Shown here: positions 44,001 to 55,419 of the stretch, piece by piece
Layout of the letters: every line of letters starts with the position of its first letter
How positions within the stretch are numbered: position 1 is the stretch's first letter
NCBI GenBank assembly: GCA_028023455.1
Contig: JAQFVV010012405.1
Coordinates: forward strand, 7,855,291-7,919,290
Direction of reading: 5' to 3'
DNA from: Epiperipatus broadwayi
Lineage: Eukaryota; Onychophora; Udeonychophora; Euonychophora; Peripatidae
Length of the DNA stretch: 64,000 bases
The notes under the pieces: model-generated
What the model saw: only the letters and a program-made list of their open reading frames with translations
Databases searched by the model: none
What the model was told of the DNA's origin: nothing
Translations under genes and position numbers: made by a program

Positions 44001-44004
44001 ATGC

Positions 44005-45435
44005 CATATGCACAATGACCTACAAGTCAAATTAAATATTCACTCTGAATAAGCTCATTTATTTCTTACTCTTTATTATCAAGTCATTCTTTCACTACTA
44101 ACCCATTTCTTCCTATCTCATTTTCCAAAAATGATTTATAAATTACAATATCCCATCCTCACATTCTATGTTTTTCTCATAATCAAATAACAAAAATTCT
44201 TTTATTCTTTTTATTTATTATCTCTTTCCCACTCTTCACACAATTTATTCTAATCTTTTAATAGCCAAAACTCCAAAAATTAATTAATCAGTAAGCTCTC
44301 ATAATCATCACAAAAGTCAAACCTATAGTCTAAATTTTTATTCTGATGTTGTCTCCTTTCTATGATAACCACCCATATTCTTACATCAAATAATAAAAAC
44401 TTTTGTCTAATGACATCATATAGTCTTTTTCATTATATATATTTATAAAACATTCAAATATTTTTTGCATCAATTTTCCTAATACTATAGGGTTTTTTTA
44501 ACCCACCTTATCTACTACTTTTCTCCCATTTCTCATAATTATATGATTGTGATCCTATTTTTTAAAAAATATAAATTCTCTATTAACATTTTTGATACAA
44601 TTTAGTTGCTACATGTGTGGATTATTCATTGCCATTTATTGCTTGGATGTGTCAGCGGTGGTTTTGAGCAGTTATTAGAATTCCAAATGTCAGTGAGTGC
44701 ATAGTAAATCAGGACCCATTTTTTATGCTCTAGGCATACAAAATATGTAGTGGCCTTTTTCTGTATCACCAAATGAAGATGATTACTTCTCACAAGTAAT
44801 GAAAACCCCCTCTCCACAATCAATAGGCACCCTAGGTATGTATTGGTTATTTTATATTATCACTATGACTACAGATACTTATATAGAATTTTTAAAAAAT
44901 ATTATAAATATCTTTTATTTATTATAATGCTAAATTTGCAATCTAAATAAATATTTTTTTCCTTACATCATTTTGACAAACTCCCATTTGTGTTTTTATT
45001 TCCTTAGAAACCTTTATTATTATAATCAAAAATATTTTAATATATATAATAGAAAAAGTTTGAAAAGCAAATTACACATCTCTTTTTACATTTACAAAAA
45101 CTTACAATTATAACAGTGTTAAGACATAAAACAGTAGCTTAAATAAACATAGGATAAAAGTATGCTAAATATAAAAAAAGGGTCAAAAAACAGATGTTGA
45201 ATAAATATACATATATATTTCAAATATTTGTATAGCTTTTTATTTTTTAGTTATACTATAACATTTAAAAAATATTTAAATAAACTATAATCATGTAGTA
45301 GCTTTTTTTAAAAGAACAAAATATTTTTTTTTACATTTCTCTTTCCTTTTCCACTTCTTTATATATACATATGATATAAAAACATACATGTTATAGTAAG
45401 ACTTTTGTGGTACTTTAGGCAAACCAAACATTTGG
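44005..45435. other. AT-rich stretch, no gene seen
   Basis: 44640-44825 is slightly less AT-rich and open on the minus strand (65 residues), but no family or splice signals convince me. Confidence 0.4.
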
Positions 45436-45452
45436 TACACATTCATCCTTAC

Positions 45453-45505
45453 GTCATCAGCTGGCAATAGCTGATTGACTTCCAATGACAAAGAACAGAT
45501 GAAAT
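45453..45505 (-). other. Weak short-exon candidate
   Basis: On the minus strand, acceptor attttatttgtggcatgcag precedes a 53-bp segment ending at GATGAC|GTAAGG. It encodes FICSLSLEVNQLLPADD and is open beyond the donor into MNVYQMFGLPKVPQK. No family is recognised, so chance is a real possibility. Confidence 0.2.
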
Positions 45506-45934
45506 CTGCATGCCACAAATAAAATAAATTTCAAACAAATTTAAAATGGTTGAAGTAAATTTGCGTTCCCATAATGCATTAGTATTGCATTTCTCCCAAT
45601 TAACTAATATCCTAGGCATTTGTCTGTTATTAATCCTGCCATTATGGGTCCATATACATGTGCACATAAATAAATAATTTCTGAAAAAGTAATATACTGT
45701 TTAAAATAACAGATGATATAAAAAAATATTTTATAAAAAACAGCATGGTAAAATCTTACGTAAATTATTAATATTTAAAAGCCAACCAATGAGAAAATCT
45801 TTTGTTGACTAATAAATAACAATTTATGAATTACCATTTATAAAGCCTTACCATATTGTTTTTTTTAATAATATTTTTTCATGTGATTTAATAGTTACAC
45901 ACATATATTTTGTAATATAGACATCATGTTTACA

Positions 45935-46150
45935 CAGAAGCAAAACTCTAGATACAGTAGTGCCACTCAGTGCAAGCCAAAGTAGTCAATGGATGCTGGA
46001 AGGTTTGTGCATAAAATTCCTATCTAGTGCCTACTCATCGAATATCCCCAGATTTGATTCTAGCTTGTATGGAAAGTTTTTCCTCCATGTAAACAGCTTG
46101 TGTAAGTATAAAGAATGCTGGATCATGTGAGGTTTCTATATGTATTAAAA
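45935..46150 (-). mobile_element. Family B copy, ribozyme truncated
   Basis: 'tttacacagaagcaaaactc' to 'gtagtgccactcagtgcaag', 'gcataaaattcctatctagt' and 'atatccccaga' are family B up to the 3' strand of stem I. After a disrupted stem III (ATTTGATTC) the copy jumps to 'ggaaagtttttcctccatgt' and 'gatcatgtgaggttt', again giving a partial palindrome. Confidence 0.75.
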
Positions 46151-46477
46151 ATTGGCAATTTGAAATTATTTTTTAAGCTTTTCATGTTCTGCTAATTAAA
46201 ATATCATTATGCTACCAAATCAACTTCAACTCTTGATAACTTTCTTATTCATAAAGTTATCACCATCATGTATAATAATAATAATGTAGGTATTCACAAA
46301 ATTTATAGGTTTTTAAAATTGATATACTATAATAAATTGTGTCAAAAGAATAGCAAGCTTTGCAAATTATCATGGATGATGATTAAGAGTTATTGCTTAA
46401 TTGTTAACATACCTACTTTCAAGCAAGAAGTTAGCATGCATACAAACACACATGCATATTTATCTACATTATCACCA

Positions 46478-46567
46478 TGTAGTAGTAATAATAATAACAG
46501 CTGTAGTAGTAGCAGTAATAGTATAGTAGCAGTAATAGTAGTAATGATGATGATGATAATAATAAAA
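46478..46567. repeat. GTA/ATA/GAT trinucleotide microsatellite
   Basis: Runs of TAG, TAA and GAT units occur with interruptions. A smaller (TAA)n lies at 46271-46285. The ORF across it is low-complexity. Confidence 0.85.
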
Positions 46568-46689
46568 AGGAAGAAAGGAGAGATAAAGAAAAAAACTATT
46601 CTAGAAATGAATTATATGGCAACAATACAAACCAGTCTGTGAATCACAAATATGTCCACAATGGCTAATTTTTCAGTTTACTTCACGTT

Positions 46690-48060
46690 TTATGATGATG
46701 TCATTTAATTTTTTCAGCAGTAAGATTTTCTTTCAGAAATACTTCAATATCATGTTTAACTGTAGCTCTCCAATATAATCTATTCTTCATCATATATTCC
46801 CAACAGAAGCAATTGATATCGAACTTTCTTCGGGATGCCTTTGACATAATTCTTATTTCATAGACAGAGTTTACTTCTATCTCAAAAAAACCATATTTAA
46901 ATTCATCATAAAACATCTTTTTAAGAAGACTTAAAGTGTTCACTTATTTTACATACCATGCCCAACAAAGGAGTGATTTTACAATAGTGGATCTAGTAGT
47001 ATTATAGCCAACAAGTTGAAGGATATAATGATTGGTTTTATGATATTGCAATTATATTTTACAATCTTATGAAGCATTCTTAAATGAAACTTTTCTAATG
47101 CCTCTAAATTGCACTAGTAGGGTGTTCAAGTTTCATTTTTACACAATAAATTAGGTAAAACAATAGCTCTATATACAGCTAACTTAGATAAAATAGTTAT
47201 TTCATTGTGATGAAATAATTTATTTGTTGCTAAAAACATCAGCAACATACTAGAGCCTGTGCTGTATCTCATCATTTAAGACCACCTTTCTATTTATAAA
47301 ACTACCAAGATATTTAAAGTTGTTTATATTCTCAAGTTGATAACCATCCAATCTGGAAGTCTCAGATAATCTTTTTTCCCATCATTGGCTGATAATAAAC
47401 TTTAATTAATAAAACAAAGACTTTATATGTTACATTCAAAATCTTGTATTTTCTGTAAATCATCTTTTGAACTGGCAAAAATAGGAAATTCTGTTTTTCA
47501 CTTTTAATTGATTCAAATTAAAAATTTTGTCAAACCACTATTATATTTTGATCTATATTTGATTAATCTACCTATAAACAATTTCAAATATTACTATTAT
47601 GAAAATTAAAAGCAATGTTGAAGGAAGTATGTATCCTTGTTAGGTAGTTTTCATTTCAAATACCTCATCTTTTCCACTTACAATAATAACACTTTCTCTC
47701 ATTTCACCATGTTTAAACTAAATAGAAATGCCATAGACTTGTGATATTAACTGCATCAGATGATAATGACCAAATCAATAAAAGTCATATGTGAATCACT
47801 TCTTTATTCCTGATATACTTCTTGAATTTGTCTGGCAACCAAAACTATGTGTATAGTGTTTCTTGATTCTCTAAAACCACACTAACTCTGTGGAACTATA
47901 CATCTAAGACTGGAAATAACCTATTCAACAAAATTTCTGTAGGTATGTGTATATAATGGATAATAATGATATTCTACAAAAATTATGACAATCTTACTTA
48001 TTCCCCTTGTCTTTGTGCCACCTGATCTTAAGGCTTTATTTGTTTCAATTTTTAAAACCA
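46690..48060 (-). pseudogene. LINE ORF2 fragment (RT core to thumb)
   Basis: Reading the minus strand from high to low coordinates: near 47700 'HGEMRESVIIVSG' and KDEVFEMKTT with QGYIL resemble the 'V.G.s..F.v..GvrQGC.LSP' block. 47100-47190 gives KLAVYRAIVLPNLL. 46701-46943 gives a last open piece (VYEIRIMSKASRRKFDIN, 80 residues). Stops split the domains. It is the same clade as 40170-40620. Confidence 0.6.
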
Positions 48061-48064
48061 AATG

Positions 48065-51000
48065 GCATATACAAGACTGCATTCCTACATAATACAAAAC
48101 ATCTATATAGTAGTTTAGAATTACTCTTTATTGACAGTTTAAAATAATGGACTTTCTTGTTGAAATAATTATAACCAAATTTTTCATATCAATGTTGTCC
48201 ATATATAATATTAGTAACAAAATATTTAAAAACAGAAAAAGAAAATGAAGGAAAATAAAAGTTGTATGGTCTTTAAAAAGCATAAGGGCTTATGATGCAA
48301 TAATAGCACATCCAGTTACCATATCTACAATCTGGATTGTAATCTGAACATATTAATAATTAGTATGCTGACTTTCCATAAAGAGATGTTGAAAAGGTCT
48401 TTTTATAGTTGATATTCTGTCTTAATGTTTTCCTGTATGGAATTTTCTTATATAAAAATTAAGATAAGAAAATTTAAACTAATTAGGGATTAATATGAAA
48501 TATAAAATCCATGGATAAAAAGATTATGATTAGCTGTACAAATCTGTATTCACTAATTGTAAGCTAGAAGGCATTATTAGTACTGAAAAAATATATTCCA
48601 TTATGGAAAAAAGAATGAAAATTATAAATCTGTAATTAAAATGAATGATTACTACATTTATATTTGAAGTCTGTAGATAGTTTGTTGCATTATTGAAAAA
48701 AAATATGGTATTAGATATTAGAGATAGTTAAGTAAATGTTATACATAATTAATTACAGGTTTTTTTTTTCTGAAAGTAGATTTCAGTACTAAAATGTATA
48801 TTTATGATTCTATAATTATGTTGTGCATCTTAGACATATTTTTTTATGATTATTAAACGTGATAGAATGTAATTACTTAGGAAGATGGTTATACAAAATA
48901 CTTACTAGAATAGCCAAATTTTGTATTCAATATTATAAAGATAATAAAGTAAAGAAGAAAATATTGCAAAACAACATTGAAAGTAATCAGATATTAAAAA
49001 ACAAAAAATATCAACATAACATTTCAAAAAAAATAGTCTAGGTATCATTTTTCACCTGAACTTTTGTGAAACTTTAGAATTATACTTTCTAATAATTGTT
49101 ATCATAAGCAGTTTGTTCATCTTCCCCCAGAGCCAAATACTATAAATTTTAGTAAACAATGGAAACTAAATAATAATGATATTATATCCATATTCCCAGA
49201 TCAAATTCTGGTTTATAGCTATTACCAGTAGAAAATTTGTATTCAAAATTTAGAAACTATTTTGAAAATTTGACTATAGTAATATTACAATTCTAGGGTC
49301 CATTGTTTAGTTCAGTGTACAGTAAATGGTTATGGAGTAAGATGAAAAGAATTGCCAAGAAACAAAAATTAGTAAGCAGAGAAAGTCATGTGATGTGTCA
49401 ATGATAAGTGCTAAACATATTAGGTAAAAAGATCATTTAAGTGTCCTCTATTAGCTTACTATTTAACCATGATATAAATTTCTTCATAATAACAAATTCT
49501 GAATTGTGATCTATAACAATATAAGGTGAACAGAACCTGCTTCAAGAAAACCTCTTTCATTAAATTTGAGTATTATATAATAATGAAGTAATAGAAAATA
49601 CTCTCATTAAAGAAATGATCCGATGGTTTATTACTCAGGAGTTTATAAGAAGTAATAGCTCTGGGCTGCAATCCATGAAACTGGAACTTTGGTGTCTTCT
49701 ATTCAACAACTGTACTAAATAAGGTTCTCATTCATAATATTGTTAAGATGTACTTCTATAATGTATTAATTGTATAAATAGTTGTATTAATTACTTCCAA
49801 GTGGTTAAGTATTGGAAAAATTCCAAAACCACTGTTACCGAGAATAATACTTTAATAAATACAAAATAACTCATAATAATATGCAATACCCAGAATTTAT
49901 ATTTAAATACAAAAAAGCTATTACAAATGTAGTTTTTTTCCAAAATATTAGTTCAGAACTTCAGAACATTAGAAAACAAACAAGATATTTATATGCTTAT
50001 ATTATGCTTGGAAATGTAATTTATGAATATATGATCAACTCTGCCTCTTATCAAATGAATTTCAAGAAAGTCATGTTATTATAAGCTCATTATCAATGGC
50101 TTATAAAAAAATTAAATGCATACTAGAGAAGTGAAGTTCAATCTAAGAGTGGTAATAAATTTATGAACTTTTATAGGTATTTTATTTAATTCTTACATGA
50201 TAATTAGAAACATCTTTAATATATAAATTCATTTTTATGAAACCATTGTTATTTAAAAATGCTGTCCAAAATAGCTTAGTCTTCTACAATATTATTAGAT
50301 AAATATAACATATCCAAACCATGCACACATATTAACAGATTTATAGTATTCATTTTCTTCATATAAAAACTTTCACAAAACTGATAAGCAACTTATCTGG
50401 ACTGATTGGACTGACTTCTGATGTTTTAATTTTATAGTGTTATTATTCAGAACATTTTACTACCCTCTATTATTTTATTATAAAAGATGTTATAAAATAT
50501 CTTAAATCTAAATTGTGAACTATGAAAAGACATGACTCTATGACTTATTCCAAGATAAAGGCATTCATCAACTGTGCCAAACTCCAAAATTATTAACAAC
50601 AAATCAGAACAAACTTGAGTTTTAATAGAATTAAACAGATTTTTCTTGCTTTATTTCAAAGTGAGAAAGTGTAAAACACACACAATTATTATATGTGATA
50701 ATTTTTACAATTAGTAAGTATACCTATAATTATATTCTAGATAGATAAAAATTATAATCAATTTCATTTTTTTATACAACGTGCATCGTTAATGTGTATA
50801 TAAATTTGCAAAGAAGGTGTTATTTGTAAAATTAAATTTTACAATTGTCAATTTGTTGCCTTTTACAAACTTAACATGCGTATTTATAAATATATTCTAG
50901 TCAGGTAGGAACAGGAATTAATTTTTATATACATAAACTTCATCGTTTGAATCAAATATGCACATATATTAATTACATAATTGGTTACACTGTTTGATAG

Positions 51001-51470
51001 TTTTAAAATCATGAAAATTTATCATTAAGATAATAAAAGATAATACAAGAGAACTGTTATCACACAAAATACTAGACGATTATTGATTATGCATTCATTT
51101 TTATTATAGGTCACATTATTAACAAAGGTCTTACAGAAAAGTTTAAGAATTCTTGGTGCTTCATAAACTCGTTCAAAGATTTTATTTTTAAAGTAATGGA
51201 GGACATATGTATAAAAATAAAATTGTGTGAATATAAATAATATATATATATAATCACTATGCATTTTTAAGTTGTTATGGATTTTCCAGTTAATGAACTG
51301 CATTATTTTTTTTCCAAACAAGCTACCATCTGAATTATCAATTTCTTAACAAAGTATCTACAGTATTTGAGAGAGATTGATGACCATTGAAAATGTTTGT
51401 TTATAAGATGATATGATAAGCATAGAGAGATGCATAATAGGAATAATAAGAAGAGTTTGAAAATGCAATA
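48065..51470. other. Long AT-rich stretch, no gene seen
   Basis: There is one family D SINE-like fragment at about 49635-49735 ('aggagtttataagaagtaat' to 'caacaactgtactaaa') and an (AT)n tract at 51240-51251. The open frames have the composition of AT-rich noise and I support none. Confidence 0.45.
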
Positions 51471-51474
51471 CTAA

Positions 51475-51740
51475 GAAAACAAACAGGTATGATATCATTG
51501 AATGAATTAAAAGACTGAAGTGGAATTGGGATGGGCATATTGCTAAAAGAGATGATAATAGATGGACAATTAAAATCTTAAACTGGATTCCAAGAAATCA
51601 TTAAAGATCCAGAAAGAGACCATGTGTGAGATGGATTGATGAAATAAGAAAGTCTGCAGGGGTAAAGTGGAGAGGAAAGGCTAGAGATCAGAGAAGATGG
51701 ATTGAACTCGGAGTGAGCTTCATCCTGCAGTGAGTTGATA
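51475..51740 (+). pseudogene. LINE ORF2 C-terminal end
   Basis: The frame reads DIIE*IKRLKWNWDGHIAKR, DDNRWTIKILNWIPR and, after one more stop, RSRKRPCVRWIDEIRKSAGV and ARDQRRWIELG. This is the characteristic last segment of APE-type LINEs (RTE/L1-like). Only two stops interrupt it. Confidence 0.75.
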
Positions 51741-51959
51741 ATGATAATAATGATATAAATTTAGAAATTTTTGTCACTTATAATAACATTTCTTTATTCA
51801 TCTTACTATAAAGAACTGAAAATTTTTTGAAATGGGCTATAAGAAAAAAAAAAATTATAACTACTGTGCAATACCAAAAAGGTAAAAGTCATTAAAAAGT
51901 AACCAATTAAAATATATTGGAGTAAACTCAGCACTGATACCTGTTGTAAGTTTGAATAA

Positions 51960-52085
51960 ATGATAGATATTAGATGGTAGTGCTTATTAAATCCATTTCC
52001 AGTGCTATGCTATCCACATCACTGGACTAGTTTCTCACTTATGGCCTTCATCAGTGAGAAGCTAACACTTGGATCCAGTATATCT
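51960..52085 (-). ncRNA. Hammerhead-like relict in a further repeat
   Basis: On the minus strand, CTGATGA (52054-52048), GAA (52034-52032), ACTAGT (52031-52026) and C (52025) keep the family B spacing and cleavage triplet. Stem II is mostly unpaired and stem I does not pair. Flanking sequence ('gtggatagcatagcactgg') differs from family B, so this is either a distinct subfamily or a decayed relative. Confidence 0.5.
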
Positions 52086-52429
52086 GAGTTTTTTGAACCT
52101 AATTCATCTTCAACCCAGCAGTCACTCTAATACTTTTTCCTCTATCAAGCTATCAGCCTAAAATTAAAATATAATTTATTTTGTATATTGTCTTTTAGCA
52201 GTTCTTAATAGAATATAAGTAATCTTTTTATTGATCTCAATCAAATTTGAATCATTTTCAAAACCTGTTAATATTTTTAAATGGTTATCAAGTTATAATT
52301 TAAATTCATTGGAGTATTTCTGATAGTTAAGAAAATAACTATTGATACAATCTATTTTAATAATTTTTTATCTTTCTTGTTTTAAATTAACGTGAATCTT
52401 ATTCATCACTAATCACTAATTACTTTCTG

Positions 52430-53065
52430 TATTAAAACTATTAAGAACATTGCAACCCAACCAGTTCTTCATGTCCATTTCCATTTTTCTCAATCAAAGA
52501 ATTTGTAATATACAGTTGTTGTTTTTTTACTACAAACTTGATAAGTCTGTGCCCTCTCTCATACTGTTCTTATAGCCAAATATCTTCACAATACATATGT
52601 TTTACTTGTTTACCAATTTCAGCATTAAAATCTCTTGTACCATTTTAAAATGTTTGGGTTGATCAAAAGCATTTTTATGCATCTACATAAAAATATGCTA
52701 CCTATTCATTACAATGAGAACTTGTTGGGGCATAAACCTAAATTATCTGCACATGAAGTCTTCCATTAATTTAAATAATTAAGTTTACCATTCTATCTGT
52801 TATGATGTCAATCTTCACAATGTTAATTTTTCCATGTTTTATTTACCATGCATCACACCTTACTAAAGCTAGCAATATTTGTGCTTTTGTAGTAGAGTGT
52901 GTGTCCACTTTTTAAACATTTGTCTTTTCACTTTATCTTTTAACTTATTCATCAAGTCCAACAATGTTGCATTAAATATTAGTTATTTTATTTTATCAAA
53001 GGTCATTATCAAATGGCTGCCTGGGTTCACAATCACTTTCAACATTCAACTTACAATTACAGCCA
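52430..53065 (-). pseudogene. LINE endonuclease (APE-type) domain fragment
   Basis: Minus-strand frames near 52640-52450 read FKMVQEILMLKLVNK, FGYKNSMREGTDLSSL and KNNNCILQIL, then KMEMDMKNWLGCN. With some substitutions these follow the 'GDFNAKIG...G..G.NERG..L..F.....L.I.NT.F....W.W' pattern of LINE endonucleases. The copy is heavily decayed. Confidence 0.5.
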
Positions 53066-53534
53066 TAGTCTGATGACTTAAATCTCTTTGGTTATAATTT
53101 AATTTTATGTGTCATGAATGGAAATATCCATTTTAAAAAATTCAAACAACGCACCTGCCTTCAAAAATTCTCAACTGACATTTTAGTTAACGACTATTAG
53201 GCAATTGAGAAGAAAGGCCATATATATATATGATGCTGATAATTTTGAATTATTTCAACTCTACCTTAATGTTGTAAGATTTAAATTTTAAGGTCTGTGA
53301 TTTATTTTAGAATTTAAAATCTAATCAGTCAAGTTTGATATTTATAGAAAAGATGGATGACATCAATGATGTGAAGGCTTAGCAATTGGTCTTTGGCAGC
53401 TAAAAAAGCATTATAGACTCAAATACATAACCTTCAGTGTAATTGGCTGAATTTTTACATTATTCTAGTAATCCAAATGTTTGATCTAATCAGGAAATTG
53501 ATTGGCTGTATTGTTTAACATTAACAAGAAACAA

Positions 53535-53625
53535 CCTTGCGTGGTTTGATATAGTTAGTAGAGTATCTGACTTGGGATCATGAGATCTGATACTCAAACT
53601 TCTCATGAACATCTGAGCAATAAGG
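53535..53625 (+). repeat. Decayed tRNA-like/SINE segment
   Basis: 'gtggtttgatatagttagta' and 'gagtatctgacttgggatca' resemble a tRNA D-arm and anticodon region. The B-box is degenerate ('tgatactcaaacttc'). Confidence 0.4.
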
Positions 53626-54174
53626 TCACATGCCTTTTTATAACAAGGAACAGTTTATATATATATATATATGAGAATAAGTAAAAAAAATCTTATCTCT
53701 GACAATAGAATTTATTTGAATCAATTTTCTGAAAAGACAAATGCTTCATTTTCTGATATAACTTCTCTGCTTTTCAATACACTTTGTCCATATGTCAACA
53801 AGTTTTTATATTTGCTCATTAAAACTATTTCAAGATGAGCTGTGAGTCATAAGTGAAACATTGCCTTCATCTCTTCATAAATATCCATCTTTGTAGGGTT
53901 TGTTTTGGGAACCAACAGATGATAAAATGATGGAGCAATATGAGGACTGTAGGGAATTTTGCTTCAACAACTTTAAATGGAGTTTCTGAAGAATGTTGTC
54001 AGCATGGACAGCAGTGTGCAGATATATATGCCATGAAACAACAACATAATACTCTTGGATAGTTTTGTTCAAATTTTAGACTTCAGATCTTCAGTCAGCA
54101 TCTCACTATAATGATGTCTAAAAGTTTCAGATCTTCTTCTAATAATTAACTTTTAGATAAATGCTTTGCTTGAG

Positions 54175-54415
54175 TTGGTTTTTTTTAATCTAATGTCCCA
54201 ACTCCTCACTGAAGAGACCCATAGGTCAAAACCGGTCTGGGGATGGGGCCAATCTAAGATAAAAATGATTTGAATGCCTTCTCTTGTAGTAGCATTTATC
54301 ATAAATAAATAAAAAAGCTTGTTTAGAGATCATTAGCATGCTCTTAAGTTTACATATTTGTAAGTGCAAGCTATATATAAGTCATGTGACATCTGACTTT
54401 TTATTACTACTATTA
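54175..54415 (+). mobile_element. Insertion in the mariner relict carrying a hammerhead-like motif
   Basis: The block separates two transposase regions that are adjacent in intact mariners. It has no coding capacity. It contains TCCTCA..CTGAAGA..GAA-like..TGGGGA in the same stem I sequence as family B, but the remaining sequence ('gaatgccttctcttgtagta', 'aaataaataaaaaagcttg') is different. It may be a third ribozyme-bearing repeat family. Confidence 0.55.
54203..54243 (+). ncRNA. Hammerhead ribozyme motif with one core substitution
   Basis: Stem I strand TCCTCA (54203-54208) precedes CTGAAGA (54209-54215). Stem II is a perfect GACC/GGTC (54216-54219 with 54224-54227) with loop CATA and the preferred G-C closing pair. 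The next triplet is AAA (54228-54230) where GAA is required. Stem III ACCGGT (54231-54236) is self-complementary, cleavage-site C is 54237, and TGGGGA (54238-54243) pairs with stem I. All stems are intact; only G12 is changed, which should abolish or strongly reduce cleavage. Confidence 0.7.
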
Positions 54416-55289
54416 TAATGATCATTATTGATTGCTGAACTTTTTTTGGTAATGTTCCAATGCAAAATCCCATGAGAATCCCAGAAAAATGTAAGAATCA
54501 ATTTTGCATCTGATGATCGACTTTTAAACTTTTACTACATCAATAATTGGAAATTTTTCCATTCCATACTCTTACCATTTACTTTCAAATTTTTTGTGAT
54601 GAATCTATGTCTCATTGTCAATAATAACTTTTTTAAAAAACTCATTTTTCTTAGAGTATTGGGTCAAATCTTGTTTGCAGATGTCCAAATGCTTCTGTTT
54701 AAAGGGCTTTTGTGAGTTCATATCCACCTCATACAGTTATCAAAACTTAAGCCTATCACGGATTATTGCATACACAGCATAATGACTGATTTTCAAATTA
54801 TTTATCACATGATCCACTGTTAATCATCTACTTAATAATATTATATTACATGCATGCTCAATGTTATCTTCAGTAATGGATGTGGATTGGCATCTTGCTT
54901 CATGGCTGGCATATATGCAACCTTTCTTGAACTCTACTATCTATTTGTGCACATTTCTTTACGATGAAATATTATCTCTATACTGTGCGTAAAGTCTTTG
55001 ATAAATACTGACGCCAAATACCCTCTCAAACCATAAAAATGGATCACTGCATGCTGTTCTTCTTTTATGAAAATCACAAATGCGTTAGCCATTGTTTCTT
55101 GCACTATGATCACATTTTAACTGATGAAATATTCAAATTGCACAGCTGTGATTCTGGGAAGTACAGAAAGCACTAATATGGCACGTCAGTTAACACAAGT
55201 TTTAATATAACACGAGTGTGAATAATTTTTTCACCACCTTTATATTTACGAATTGGCAAATTTTAATAAGATTTTATTTTGAATTAGTT

Positions 55290-55401
55290 TTTTTTTTTTC
55301 CATATGTCATAGCATCGGCCGGGACGCGAACCCACAACCGTCTGCAACCAACTACTTGCTTGCATGGCGACTGCGATACCTCTCGGCTAACAACGCAAGA
55401 C
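55290..55401 (-). mobile_element. tRNA-derived SINE with perfect 15-bp target duplication
   Basis: TATTTTGAATTAGTT flanks the insert exactly (55275-55289 and 55402-55416). The minus strand starts 'tcttgcgttgttagccgaga' (A-box TAGCCGAGAGG). It has B-box GGGTTCGCGTCCC (55333-55321) and ends 'gatgctatgacatatgg' followed by an A-run, which is the T-run at 55289-55299 on the plus strand. GC content contrasts with its surroundings. Intact boxes and the perfect duplication mark a recent insertion made by LINE machinery. Confidence 0.92.
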
Positions 55402-55419
55402 TATTTTGAATTAGTTATA

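Larger units (their letters stand above)
53690..55165 (-). pseudogene. mariner-type transposase relict
   Basis: On the minus strand from 55095, MANAFVIFIKEEQHAVIHFY opens the N-terminal helix-turn-helix region. QKHLDICKQDLTQYSKKNEF and VIIDNET*IHHKKFESK match the region ending in 'GDExWxxxxxP' (first catalytic Asp area). FLGFSWDFALEHY follows the 'ifWD.kGvl..e' block. After an insertion (54170-54415) LHTAVHADNIL matches 'HDNARPHxA', and SSYCSIILSSVGSQNKPYKD the 'PYSPDLAPxDxHLF' block. Order and spacing fit Tc1/mariner (cecropia/irritans-like). Several stops and lost acidic residues make it inactive. Confidence 0.75.

Noticed and set aside
46268-46642. 124-residue plus-strand ORF
   Set aside because: It is mostly translated trinucleotide microsatellite (Ser/Asn/Val runs).
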